Source: Bacillota bacterium
GTDB taxonomy: Bacteria; Bacillota; UBA4882; UBA8346
Assembly (NCBI GenBank): GCA_023401925.1
Contig: JAEXDA010000060.1
Coordinates: 1-64,000 of the forward strand
Direction: 5' to 3'
DNA: 64,000 bases
This document shows, piece by piece, positions 1 through 7,050 of this stretch. Each line of letters begins with the position of its first letter. Position 1 is the first letter of the stretch. The notes beneath the pieces are model-generated. The model was given only the letters and a program-made list of their open reading frames with translations. It had not been told where the DNA came from and ran no database searches. A program made the position numbers and the translations under genes.

Positions 1-35
1 CTGATACTATTTGATTCATAAGGAGTGATTTTAAT

Positions 36-218
36 TTGGACGAATTAATTACCGCCGAAGAAGTTATGAAAATATTGAAGATCAGCAGAGCCACTTTAAA
101 CCGATGGATAAAGGCAGGAAAGATTCAAGCTTTAAAGCTTGGCGAAGGAAGAAAAGGTGCAGTAAGATTTAAGGTAAAGGATATTGAGAAATTTATTGAT
201 AATTTAAATAAAAATTAA
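36..218 (+). CDS. Excisionase-like helix-turn-helix DNA-binding protein
   Basis: A 60-residue protein that is almost entirely one MerR/Xis-like helix-turn-helix domain. Residues 7-30 (EEVMKILKISRATLNRWIKAG) carry the helix-turn-helix, and the following GKIQALKLG and RFKVKDIEKFI segments match the wing and last helix of the excisionase family (HTH_17). Such proteins bind DNA as small regulators or as directionality factors for recombinases. The start is TTG at 36, set by an AAGGAG Shine-Dalgarno at 20-25. No integrase is visible in the window, so a recombination role is not supported. The gene ends at the tail of a transposase remnant on the other strand and is followed by a hairpin terminator at 247-279. 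Family assignment is firm; function is unknown. Confidence 0.8.
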   Translation: MDELITAEEVMKILKISRATLNRWIKAGKIQALKLGEGRKGAVRFKVKDIEKFIDNLNKN

Positions 219-375
219 TTAACTTTGTTTAACGTTTCAAATGATTCCATAGTAGTCTTTTGTCTATGGTGGTTTTTTTGATTCATAACGTAATCACGAA
301 CTTTTTCAACCCCTTTCTCACCAACCGATAATGCCCCGTATCCTAGGAGTTTATAAATAACGTAACTAGAAATTA
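215..375 (-). pseudogene. C-terminal remnant of REP-associated (Y1/IS200-like) transposase
   Basis: The minus strand from about 375 down to the TAA at 215-217 reads, without a start, a stretch containing GYGALSVGEKGVEKVRDYV and NQKNHHRQKTT. The pattern GYGAxSV followed by VxxYxxNQxxHH is the characteristic C-terminus of REP-associated tyrosine transposases (TnpA_REP, IS200-like fold). The catalytic HUH and tyrosine regions are absent, because an in-frame stop lies just upstream near 378. This is therefore a decayed end fragment of a mobile element, marking the left side of the window as a recombination-prone accessory region. Recognition is from memory of the family signature. Confidence 0.65.
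247..279 (+). terminator. Intrinsic terminator after the HTH gene
   Basis: CCATAG (247-252) pairs with CTATGG (264-269) across an 11-base loop and is followed by TGG and a run of seven T at 273-279. It lies 28 bases after the stop of the HTH gene, inside the transposase remnant. Confidence 0.55.
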
Positions 376-384
376 AGTGAACTT

Positions 385-420
385 AAACTCCATCTCTTTG
401 AAAGAATGGAGTTTTTATTT
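385..420 (+). terminator. Hairpin with T-rich tail, probable terminator
   Basis: AAACTCCAT (385-393) pairs with ATGGAGTTT (405-413); inside it TCTTT pairs with AAAGA. A T-rich tail follows to 420. It sits at the upstream edge of the transposase remnant and could also be a relic of the hairpin that such transposases recognise. Confidence 0.5.
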
Positions 421-558
421 AACTATTAATTATTAAAAAGTTTAAACAACCATTGAAAGGGATAAATATGGAATCATATTCTTTTATAGATTGGTCAATG
501 AGTGATGAATAAAATTTGAATTGCTTACCTGTTTTCTTTTTCTTTAGAAAAATTATTC

Positions 559-942
559 CTAATTAATACATTCTTTTAAATACAAAAAAGATTGTGGCGG
601 TATTGTGTTAAAATCATCCTTTATTGATAAATCTTTCTCATAACGTTTAGTTCTCTTTATTTTGATTGCATACCCTTGCTTCTTATTATTAAAATACTCA
701 AAAAAGTAGTCCTTCGAAATACCAGAAAATTCTTTTGTTTCCTTCCATAAATTTTCTAAGTCATCATATAAAATAGTATCAATTTCAAATTCACCTATTA
801 CTCTCTGTACCGGTGATGAGGCATATACAATAACTGTTTCAACGTTTCTTTTTTTAAATATAGAACGCCTAAATTCATACTTTTTAGTACCATTAAAAAT
901 CATTTCGGCGAATTCTGGTTTAATTGACAATAAGACTTTCAT
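559..942 (-). CDS. ASCH-domain protein (PUA-like fold)
   Basis: A 127-residue single-domain protein. The N-terminus MKVLLSIKPEFAEMIFNGTK followed by KYEFRR is the ASCH signature (SIKPxFAxxI, GxKxYExR), and YASSPVQRVIGEFEI matches the second core strand pair. ASCH domains share the PUA/EVE fold and are thought to bind RNA or modified nucleotides; one member is a nuclease or deacetylating enzyme, so the biochemical role cannot be read off. The ATG at 942 has a good AAAGGAG about 12 bases upstream, within the end of the preceding gene, and the two genes overlap by 23 bases, so they are translationally coupled. It is the last gene of the three-gene unit 3512-559. Confidence 0.8.
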   Translation of the reverse strand: MKVLLSIKPEFAEMIFNGTKKYEFRRSIFKKRNVETVIVYASSPVQRVIGEFEIDTILYDDLENLWKETKEFSGISKDYFFEYFNNKKQGYAIKIKRTKRYEKDLSIKDDFNTIPPQSFLYLKECIN

Positions 943-2452
943 TTGTTGCAGTCTCCTTTAAAATTAAATTAAATTGTTCTTTCGTTATTCTTTTTAATCC
1001 TCTTAATTCATCTTTTACTCCAGAAATCACGCCAAGTTCAAGAAGCCTTTGTCTATTCACACGTTTTCCAGTAGGAAACGAATGAGTATATAAAAAGTTA
1101 ATAATAAATGGTCTTTGTCTTGGATTCCAATTCCAATATTTTTTTAATTCTTCATCGGAAAAAACACTCCTTTTACGACATTTTAGAATAAAGTCATTTT
1201 CATCTGCAATATCTTCAATTTTACCATCAACTATAGCGATGGTCGATATCACACTGCTATAATATGCAGACCTGTCTTTTGCCGCTGTTCTATAAAAAAC
1301 AATAATATCTCCTTTATTTATATTTCGTTCAATAGAACGAGAAATATAAACTTTACTTATTGCATTCCTGTGAGGTTGATTTTCAACAAAATCATATGGA
1401 GATTCAGTTGTTAAAATTGAATCCGGCAATAATTCTGTATGATAGTCAGGGTATATCGGTATCATAAAAATATTTGTATTTATTGTTAGGTATGGGAAAG
1501 TTAGCTTCGGGTTCTTCTTATTAAACGAAGGTGTAAAATCACGAATTAAGACAATTTCTTCTCCATTAGCCGTCGTTTTCTTACCATAATAGGTAAATCC
1601 CCAATCCTCCAATAAACCAATTAGTCTTTTTTGTTCATCACGCTTATTAAATATTGTTACATATATTTCATCAACCCTATATTGAATTGCATTATCAAAA
1701 ATGATTTTCATAAAACGTTCACCTAATCGAACACCGTTACTAATTACTTTAAAAGTACCTATTTTAAGACGTTTTTTCGATTGGAAAACAGGCGAAATGT
1801 CTGAATAATTTTCATCTTTACTTTCAACCTTTAAATATAAAAAAGAGAGAATATTGCCCTTATCAATTGTTACATATGCTATTTCATCAGATTTCTTTAA
1901 AAACCATTTATCAAACTCTTTGTAATCTTCTTTAAAGCTGTCGAAAAATGAGTCGTTCAAGTTTATTTCACCAAACATTTTTTTTGTAACAGATAGGACT
2001 TTATAATCCACTAAATCGGGATTTTCTGAAAGAACCTTTTCCAGAAAGGAATCGATCTTAAATACTCGGTCAGAAATTCCAAGTAAATCAGCTTTAGTAT
2101 GAATTTTCCTATCCTCAGTAATTAGAAAATCAATTCTTTCACAATAAATTTCATTTAAAAGTATTGTGTCATTTCGGTCGTTAGAATTTCTATCAATTTT
2201 ATCAGATACAATTTTTACTTCATTGGATAAAGGAGTTGTAGTTTTAAGTACCTCATAACTTTCTAGCTTTACACTTAGAGTATTAGCTGTTTCTTTATTA
2301 CTGTTTTTTTCAATTTCCTGAACTGTAATAGGGTGAACACATTTTATGTATTTTCCTTTATCAAGCCATCGAAACAATACACCAATATCCTTGTTTAGGA
2401 TTCGGCTTGCCTCTCTATGAATTACAATGTTTGTATCCAGCAATACTTTCAT
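920..2452 (-). CDS. PIN nuclease - GNAT - PUA/EVE-like three-domain fusion protein
   Basis: A 510-residue fusion. Residues 1-135 are a PIN domain with the expected acidic set: D6 in LLDTN, E46, D95 in NDTILLNE, D114 in FLITEDRKI. Residues about 160-305 resemble a GNAT acetyltransferase, including IGTFKVISNGVRLGERFM as the acetyl-CoA loop and LLEDWGFTYYGKK as the last strands. Residues about 315-510, with GDIIVFYRTA and the PFIINFLYTHSFP segment, look like an EVE/ASCH-type PUA domain. ATG at 2452 is preferred over TTG at 2473 because GGAAAGGGAAG lies just upstream of it. The upstream gene stops one base before this start and the ASCH gene overlaps its end, so the three form one transcript. PIN suggests RNA cleavage and PUA-like domains suggest recognition of a base or RNA; the biological role is unknown to me. 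Confidence 0.7.
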   Translation of the reverse strand: MKVLLDTNIVIHREASRILNKDIGVLFRWLDKGKYIKCVHPITVQEIEKNSNKETANTLSVKLESYEVLKTTTPLSNEVKIVSDKIDRNSNDRNDTILLNEIYCERIDFLITEDRKIHTKADLLGISDRVFKIDSFLEKVLSENPDLVDYKVLSVTKKMFGEINLNDSFFDSFKEDYKEFDKWFLKKSDEIAYVTIDKGNILSFLYLKVESKDENYSDISPVFQSKKRLKIGTFKVISNGVRLGERFMKIIFDNAIQYRVDEIYVTIFNKRDEQKRLIGLLEDWGFTYYGKKTTANGEEIVLIRDFTPSFNKKNPKLTFPYLTINTNIFMIPIYPDYHTELLPDSILTTESPYDFVENQPHRNAISKVYISRSIERNINKGDIIVFYRTAAKDRSAYYSSVISTIAIVDGKIEDIADENDFILKCRKRSVFSDEELKKYWNWNPRQRPFIINFLYTHSFPTGKRVNRQRLLELGVISGVKDELRGLKRITKEQFNLILKETATNESLIVN

Positions 2453-2453
2453 A

Positions 2454-3512
2454 TTACTTACTTCCCTTTCCAAAAAAACTTTTAACCCATTGAAAACTCT
2501 TTAAAATTTGAGGCAAGAAAAAATAACCCCCAATCAATAGGCTAATAAATATAGAAATATATATTTCATAAGGTAGATTTAGCCAAAAATCATTTGAGAA
2601 GATGTTTATTTTTTGACTACTTCGGTAAGAAGCCAAGAATATAAGAATACCGCAGATTAAGTTTACAAATATCGCCAAAGCGAATTGACCTGATCCAATT
2701 CTTTCTTTTGAGTAAACTGAGAAAAAAACATAACTTTCGCTACTCGCTTTTTTATTGAATACGACCACAAGTTCATTTTTCTTTACTCGATTATCACCTA
2801 AATATTTTTTAAATGAATCAAATTCGAGTGTTCTAATGTTCTGTAAGGTACTTACATCTAAAAAAGTAAAATCATAAGAATTAGGTAGAATATTAAAGCA
2901 AAAACATTTTTTAATATCACATAAGGCCTTTTTGCGCAAGTCAATTTCAGAATAAGGCAAATTTCTCTTTTCATTTATTTTTATATCATAAATAATAGTT
3001 GAACGACTTATTCCGGTTTTTCTTGTAGAAAGCAAACTAATATTAGGTTCTATGTAAAATCTAAAGTACAGATTTGTTTCATTTATAGGTTGTTTTTCTT
3101 TGAACGGCTTCAGGTTAATATCGATTGAAATAGTTTTATTTTTTTCATCAATAGATGACCTAATAGGTATTATACAAAGCGGGGATCTACCTGTAAATTC
3201 TAATATTACTCCGTCTTTTTGTTGACCGTCATCTAAGAGCTGAATTCTCGAAACAGAATCATTAAAAATAAATTTACTATTCTCCGATTCTTTCAATTTA
3301 TCATATAAGTCTTTGACTATATGCTTATTTGTTATCCATGGTATATAAAGATATAGACTAATACTTTCGCCGTCATATTTTTGGGGATTTTCAATTTCAC
3401 CCCCAAATTCAATTAAAGCAGAACTATTTTTAAATTCCCATGTGCAAATATGGAATCGCTCTAATTCGATAATTGAGGATCTATCTGAAAATATAAAAAA
3501 ATTATTTTCCAT
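2454..3512 (-). CDS. Uncharacterised membrane-anchored protein, first gene of the PIN/ASCH unit
   Basis: I do not recognise a family. The 352-residue product has a long soluble N-terminal part of roughly 275 residues, rich in beta-type segments, and two hydrophobic helices near the C-terminus (ALAIFVNLICGILIFLASY and YISIFISLLIGGYFFLP), leaving a short basic tail. This topology puts the large domain on one side of the membrane with a hairpin anchor. The longest frame begins at 3581, but ATG at 3512 (MENNFFIF) has GGAGGAAAGCG directly upstream and is the likely start. One base separates its stop from the start of the PIN-GNAT fusion. The AT-rich base composition matches the next two genes and differs from the housekeeping genes. 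Confidence 0.6.
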   Translation of the reverse strand: MENNFFIFSDRSSIIELERFHICTWEFKNSSALIEFGGEIENPQKYDGESISLYLYIPWITNKHIVKDLYDKLKESENSKFIFNDSVSRIQLLDDGQQKDGVILEFTGRSPLCIIPIRSSIDEKNKTISIDINLKPFKEKQPINETNLYFRFYIEPNISLLSTRKTGISRSTIIYDIKINEKRNLPYSEIDLRKKALCDIKKCFCFNILPNSYDFTFLDVSTLQNIRTLEFDSFKKYLGDNRVKKNELVVVFNKKASSESYVFFSVYSKERIGSGQFALAIFVNLICGILIFLASYRSSQKINIFSNDFWLNLPYEIYISIFISLLIGGYFFLPQILKSFQWVKSFFGKGSK

Positions 3513-3843
3513 CGCTTTCCTCCAGGCAAAGTTTATAGCCTCAATCAAATGCAAGTAAAAAAATAGGCTTGCATTAAACATATGAGCATAAAACTTGATT
3601 CGGATAATACACCTAACATCTCACTCGGGGACTTAAAGATAAAGTCAAATAGGAAATAATTATCATACCAATTTTCTTACTTTTCATGAAAACTTCGACA
3701 TTTCCATCTCTCTTCCTTCCTAATTCTGTAAACTCCGAAAAAGTACTCAAATAAAATCAATAAAACATTTGCTATCTGAATATGTTTAAGCTTTTTGACC
3801 CTAAAAACCATCTCCGCCATTTGAGACACGACGTCGAAAAGCG

Positions 3844-3873
3844 CCGCCTCTTTACATGGATGTAAAACGGCGG
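3844..3873. repeat. Strong hairpin
   Basis: CCGCC-TC-TTTACA closes over TGGA onto TGTAAA-AC-GGCGG: 11 paired bases interrupted by one 2x2 internal loop. No T-run follows on either strand, so it is not a simple terminator. Confidence 0.45.
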
Positions 3874-3989
3874 TCGCCACCGGAAGCCTCATATAATTGC
3901 CAGTCGAAAGACCATGGATGGTGAAGACCCGCTAGAAACCTGGATGAATAAAGGAAAGTCCGGAAGCCGTAGGTTCCGGCGGCCTTTTG

Positions 3990-4017
3990 GGTCCTTTTGG
4001 GCCGCTCCAAAAGGACC
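3990..4017. repeat. Perfect 11-bp inverted repeat
   Basis: GGTCCTTTTGG (3990-4000) and CCAAAAGGACC (4007-4017) are perfectly complementary across a 6-base loop. The left arm is itself preceded by a related GGCCTTTTGG. No T-run follows. Confidence 0.5.
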
Positions 4018-5091
4018 TCAGCCGGTGAAATCCGTGGACCACAATACTAGTCCTTCATTTATAAACATCATGAATAAGGCAACCCACCGACCATAATACT
4101 GGACATTCATTGATCGGCATCTTGAATCTTGAACAAAGCCACTCCAAAAATTATCAAAGAGTATCAAAATTTGCTTTAAAATTCATTTGAAATGATACCT
4201 CTAATAATCAATGGGAGGGTTCCCAGTGGAGAAGCAGAACACGATCCGAGAATCCGTTGATTTACTGAACGGAATTTGACGGAAGAAATAAGCCTTCATG
4301 CCGGTATTGCAAAATCCAAATCTTATGAAATTGATGATAAAGATAAAACTTTAAGCACGGCAGCGATATTTGAACCTGCACCCGCTGTTTTAGGAGTAAC
4401 TGCGACGCTGATGGAAACTATCGCCTGTTATAACAAAACGCCCAATCCAAACCCACTTCCCAAATTTTTGAAAAAAATTCCAACATTTTTCACCCCCTCC
4501 AATCCCAATCCCCTCAAGCCTTTTTCCCCGATAATATCCTCTCTGATGATATTGAAAAATCTGGAAAAAATCATTATAATGATATTAATAAAGATAATAT
4601 CGATATTCAAAGAAAGCAAAACAACCTAAGCTTACATCGGTATTTTTCAGGAAGATAACGCCGGGGGCTTTTTAAAAAATTTCATTTCCTAATCCAAACC
4701 CCCAAAAAAACATATATATTTTTGTACAACAGCCCCTCTGCCCCACATCGCCCCCAAACCCAATCCCTGCCGTGATTCAAGCCGTGGGGGTACCCTTGGG
4801 CAAGGCGTTTAGAAACAAATGATACCTTGCCGAAACGATTTGGGGGATGCTTTCTACCGTAAAAACAGGTTACGACTCAATTACCGGCATTTTCCGGTCG
4901 TCTTACGAAATTTAAGAATCCATAGTTGGAATAAAAGACCTTCCCCCTGGCAAGCCAACGCTTGAAACCAAGACAGCGTCCGGGTTTGTTGGCCAGTGGG
5001 GCAAATGGGGGTTGCAAAAAATATATATATAATTCTTTATACTCAACTTTCGCAGTTCAAATTTGCCAGCAAAACCTGGAAAACATTAGCT

Positions 5092-5172
5092 CTAGTAGAG
5101 CGTATCGCAATAAATGGTAATCGGAAGAAGATACGCTCTATTTAAGTAAAACGTTCACAATCCTTGAGAATA
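5092..5172 (+). repeat. Dispersed palindromic repeat, copy 1
   Basis: This roughly 80-bp stretch, beginning CTAGTAGAGCGTATCG, is closely matched in reverse orientation at 30972-31055. It contains the perfect inverted repeat TAGAGCGTATC (5097-5107) / GATACGCTCTA (5130-5140), then TTTAAGTAAAACGTTC and ATCCTTGAGAATA. Two diverged copies with conserved internal complementarity suggest a small non-autonomous mobile element or REP-like sequence. Confidence 0.7.
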
Positions 5173-5227
5173 TGTATACCGAACCGTTGCGTATATCTAC
5201 CCGAGAGTCGCGCATATATACCGAACC
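5170..5227. repeat. Three degenerate 20-bp tandem repeats
   Basis: Three units in a row share a core like CGYATATMTACC(G) with spacing of about 20 bases: ATATGTATACCGAACC, CGTATATCTACCCGAG and CGCATATATACCGAACC. They directly follow the dispersed repeat. Iteron-like binding sites are one reading; no replication gene is nearby. Confidence 0.45.
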
Positions 5228-5425
5228 TTTTTTTAGCGACCCTCATTTAACAAATTCTTTCTCTGTGTCTCCGTGGCTCTGTGGCTAATTCAATCGGCGG
5301 TTTTATAGGCAAGATTGACCACTCTTCCACCTGTCAACCGCTGTCGCGTAAAGGATCTTAGTCGTTGCGTCAAGGTACTCAACCGTTTGCTTTCAAACTT
5401 GACAGTGATCGATTATTGAATTATA

Positions 5426-5439
5426 ATTGTCTTGACAAT
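5426..5439. promoter_or_regulatory. Putative MarR operator, upstream copy
   Basis: ATTGTC-TT-GACAAT is an inverted repeat with perfect 6-base arms covering the -35 element of the marR promoter. The same TTGTC-NN-GACAA pattern recurs at 5917-5928 ahead of the hydrolase genes. A third half-site GACAA occurs at 5449-5453. Confidence 0.6.
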
Positions 5440-5460
5440 AATATACATGACAACTATATT
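5432..5460 (+). promoter_or_regulatory. Sigma-A type promoter of the marR gene
   Basis: TTGACA (5432-5437), a 17-base spacer and TATATT (5455-5460) form a near-consensus vegetative promoter. Because the palindrome overlaps the -35, bound regulator would block polymerase, consistent with autorepression. Confidence 0.75.
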
Positions 5461-5477
5461 CGGGAGGATTGTTTATA

Positions 5478-5900
5478 TTGCAATTTAACATTGATAATTC
5501 TTTTGGTTATTGGATCAATGTTGTGGCCCTAAAATTAAAAAATGAATTAAACCGTTGCTTTAGTAATTATGAAATTACCGCAGAACAATGGGCCGTTCTA
5601 AACCGCTTATGGGATAAAGACGGAGTAACCCAAAAAGAATTAGCTGAAAAAACAGCCAAAGATCAGCCCAATACCGGACGGATTTTAGAGAAATTAGAAA
5701 AAAAGGGCTTTATCTCCCGGCAGTCTGATAAAAAAGACCGGAGAATTCTTTTGGTATTTCTGACTCCCAAAGGACGGGAGTTTCGCGGGGAGATGATTAC
5801 GGGCGCGACGGAAGTCCTGCAAAGGGCCTGCAAAGACATTTCCGATGAAGAAATTGAAACCTTAAAAAACATTCTTCTAAAAATGTCCAGGAATATTTAA
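5478..5900 (+). CDS. MarR-family transcriptional regulator
   Basis: A 140-residue winged-helix repressor. Residues 33-100 contain ITAEQWAVLNRLWD, the recognition helix region KELAEKTAKDQPNTGRIL and the wing with DKKDRR at 84-89, which is the diagnostic MarR motif. Flanking helices would form the dimer interface. TTG at 5478 is chosen because GGGAGG (5462-5467) is 10 bases away; the TTG at 5469 is too close to it. MarR proteins dissociate from DNA on binding small aromatic ligands or on oxidation. The palindromes before this gene and before the next one suggest that it represses itself and the two hydrolases. It has a single Cys at position 27, so an OhrR-like redox sensor is possible but not shown. 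Confidence 0.9.
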   Translation: MQFNIDNSFGYWINVVALKLKNELNRCFSNYEITAEQWAVLNRLWDKDGVTQKELAEKTAKDQPNTGRILEKLEKKGFISRQSDKKDRRILLVFLTPKGREFRGEMITGATEVLQRACKDISDEEIETLKNILLKMSRNI

Positions 5901-5916
5901 TTTTTTTAGATAATAC

Positions 5917-5928
5917 TTGTCACGACAA
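5917..5928. promoter_or_regulatory. Putative MarR operator, hydrolase copy
   Basis: TTGTC-AC-GACAA lies between the marR stop and the first hydrolase start. Its arms are identical to the core of the upstream operator at 5426-5439, and TTGTCA itself could serve as a -35. Confidence 0.6.
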
Positions 5929-5966
5929 TCATTATCAATACATTAATCCTTGAAGGAGGAAACAGT

Positions 5967-7025
5967 ATGGTATTGGAAAATTGCAGTCATTCCCCGGAAT
6001 TAGAAATGTTACAGCAGCGGCTTTTACGGTTGGGGTTATCGTATGGGGACTTTAAAAGAATTAAAGCCGACCCTATGGATTTTGCGGCATGGTTTGGCGA
6101 AATTTGCCGGATGGCCAAACGCTATGCGGGTCTGGCCGATGAAGCGCGGCGTAATAACCAAACAGTCACCGCTGTGGAACTATGGCATAGGGCGTCCGAT
6201 TATTTTCATTACACACAATTGTTTCAGCCTTATTCACAGGCCAAACTGGATATCCGTAAAGCATCCCAAGATAATTTCCTGAAAATGATCGAATTCTTCA
6301 GCCCCAAAATAGAACGGATTGAAGTTCCGTATTTGGATAAACGCTTGCCAGGTTTTCTCCGGGTCGCTACTCCGAATAGCCCGCTGGTGATCTTAATGAA
6401 TGGGCTGGACTCTGCGAAAGAAGTGGAACTTTTCTACTTCAGTGAGGCTTTTTTCAAAAGAGGGCTATCGACGCTTTGTATTGACGCCCCGGGTCAAGGG
6501 GAACTCCTGGGACAGTCCAGGCTAAGTCCGGAAATTGAATCGGTAATCTCAACCGTAATCGATTTCATCACCGCCAGTCCCCTTTTCCATCCCAAACGGA
6601 TCGGCCTCTTTGGGGTAAGTTTCGGAGGCCACCTGGCCGTGCGTTCGGCGGCGCTAATTGAACGGATTAACGCTTGTATTTGCCTGGGTAGTTTTTTTGA
6701 CGCAGAACCGCTGGTAAAATTCCCACCACCGGTTCATGGATCCTTATGCGCCCAGTATGGTATAAAAGACGATGCCGAACTCCGGCAATTATATGGACAA
6801 CTGTCACTAGCAACGCTTCCCGATAAAATACGCCAACCGTTGCTAATCATTCACGGCGGCAAAGACTATCTTTTTGATCTGAGACAGGCTCATAAAATCA
6901 ATGAATGGGCATCAGGGAAAAAAGAGCTTTGGGTATACGAAGATGCTGAACATGTTTGTTCCAGCTGTTTCGATGAACTTTTGCCGAGAATGGGAGATTG
7001 GATGTTTGAGCATTTATCCAAATAA
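5967..7025 (+). CDS. Alpha/beta hydrolase (FrsA/DUF1100-like esterase group)
   Basis: A 352-residue hydrolase with a helical N-terminal part (1-115) and an alpha/beta core. The nucleophile elbow GVSFGG places Ser218; Asp300 in HGGKDYLFD and His329 in EDAEHVC complete a classical triad. The oxyanion strand LVILMNGLDSAKE and the segment CIDAPGQGEL resemble the family that includes FrsA-like esterases and the C-C hydrolase acting on 2,6-dihydroxypseudooxynicotine. The substrate is not known. ATG at 5967 has AAGGAGG at the right distance. The gene follows the MarR regulator and its second operator and is 25 bases ahead of a paralogous hydrolase, so all three probably form one regulon for a small organic compound. 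Confidence 0.85.
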   Translation: MVLENCSHSPELEMLQQRLLRLGLSYGDFKRIKADPMDFAAWFGEICRMAKRYAGLADEARRNNQTVTAVELWHRASDYFHYTQLFQPYSQAKLDIRKASQDNFLKMIEFFSPKIERIEVPYLDKRLPGFLRVATPNSPLVILMNGLDSAKEVELFYFSEAFFKRGLSTLCIDAPGQGELLGQSRLSPEIESVISTVIDFITASPLFHPKRIGLFGVSFGGHLAVRSAALIERINACICLGSFFDAEPLVKFPPPVHGSLCAQYGIKDDAELRQLYGQLSLATLPDKIRQPLLIIHGGKDYLFDLRQAHKINEWASGKKELWVYEDAEHVCSSCFDELLPRMGDWMFEHLSK

Positions 7026-7050
7026 AATAAATTCAAAGGAGGAAATCGCT

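Larger units (their letters stand above)
3592..5425. other. 1.8 kb without a credible gene; hairpins, repeats and decayed DNA
   Basis: No frame here has both a convincing start and recognisable protein sequence. Present are a hairpin at 3844-3873, another at 3990-4017, C-rich low-complexity patches at about 4434-4515 and 4690-4770 (repeated AATCCAAACCC-like words), a dispersed repeat at 5092-5172 and three degenerate 20-base repeats at 5170-5227. A GTG at 4226 with a fine GGGAGGG upstream opens a frame of only 17 codons (VEKQNTIRESVDLLNGI) and looks like the head of a lost gene. Around 4940-4985 a short frame reads KDLPPGKPTLETKT, also compatible with a gene relic. Confidence 0.5.

Noticed and set aside
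3677..3892. 71-codon minus-strand frame (MRLPVATAVLHPCK...)
   Set aside because: It runs through the hairpin at 3844-3873, has no Shine-Dalgarno and no recognisable domain.
3950..3965. AAGGAAAGTCCGG resembles conserved region I of RNase P RNA
   Set aside because: The rest of the RNase P core (matching helices and conserved regions IV and V) is not found downstream, so it is a chance match.
4276..4629. 117-codon plus-strand frame
   Set aside because: The second half is low-complexity Pro/Asn/Lys-Ile sequence from C-rich and A-rich repeats; no Shine-Dalgarno or motif.
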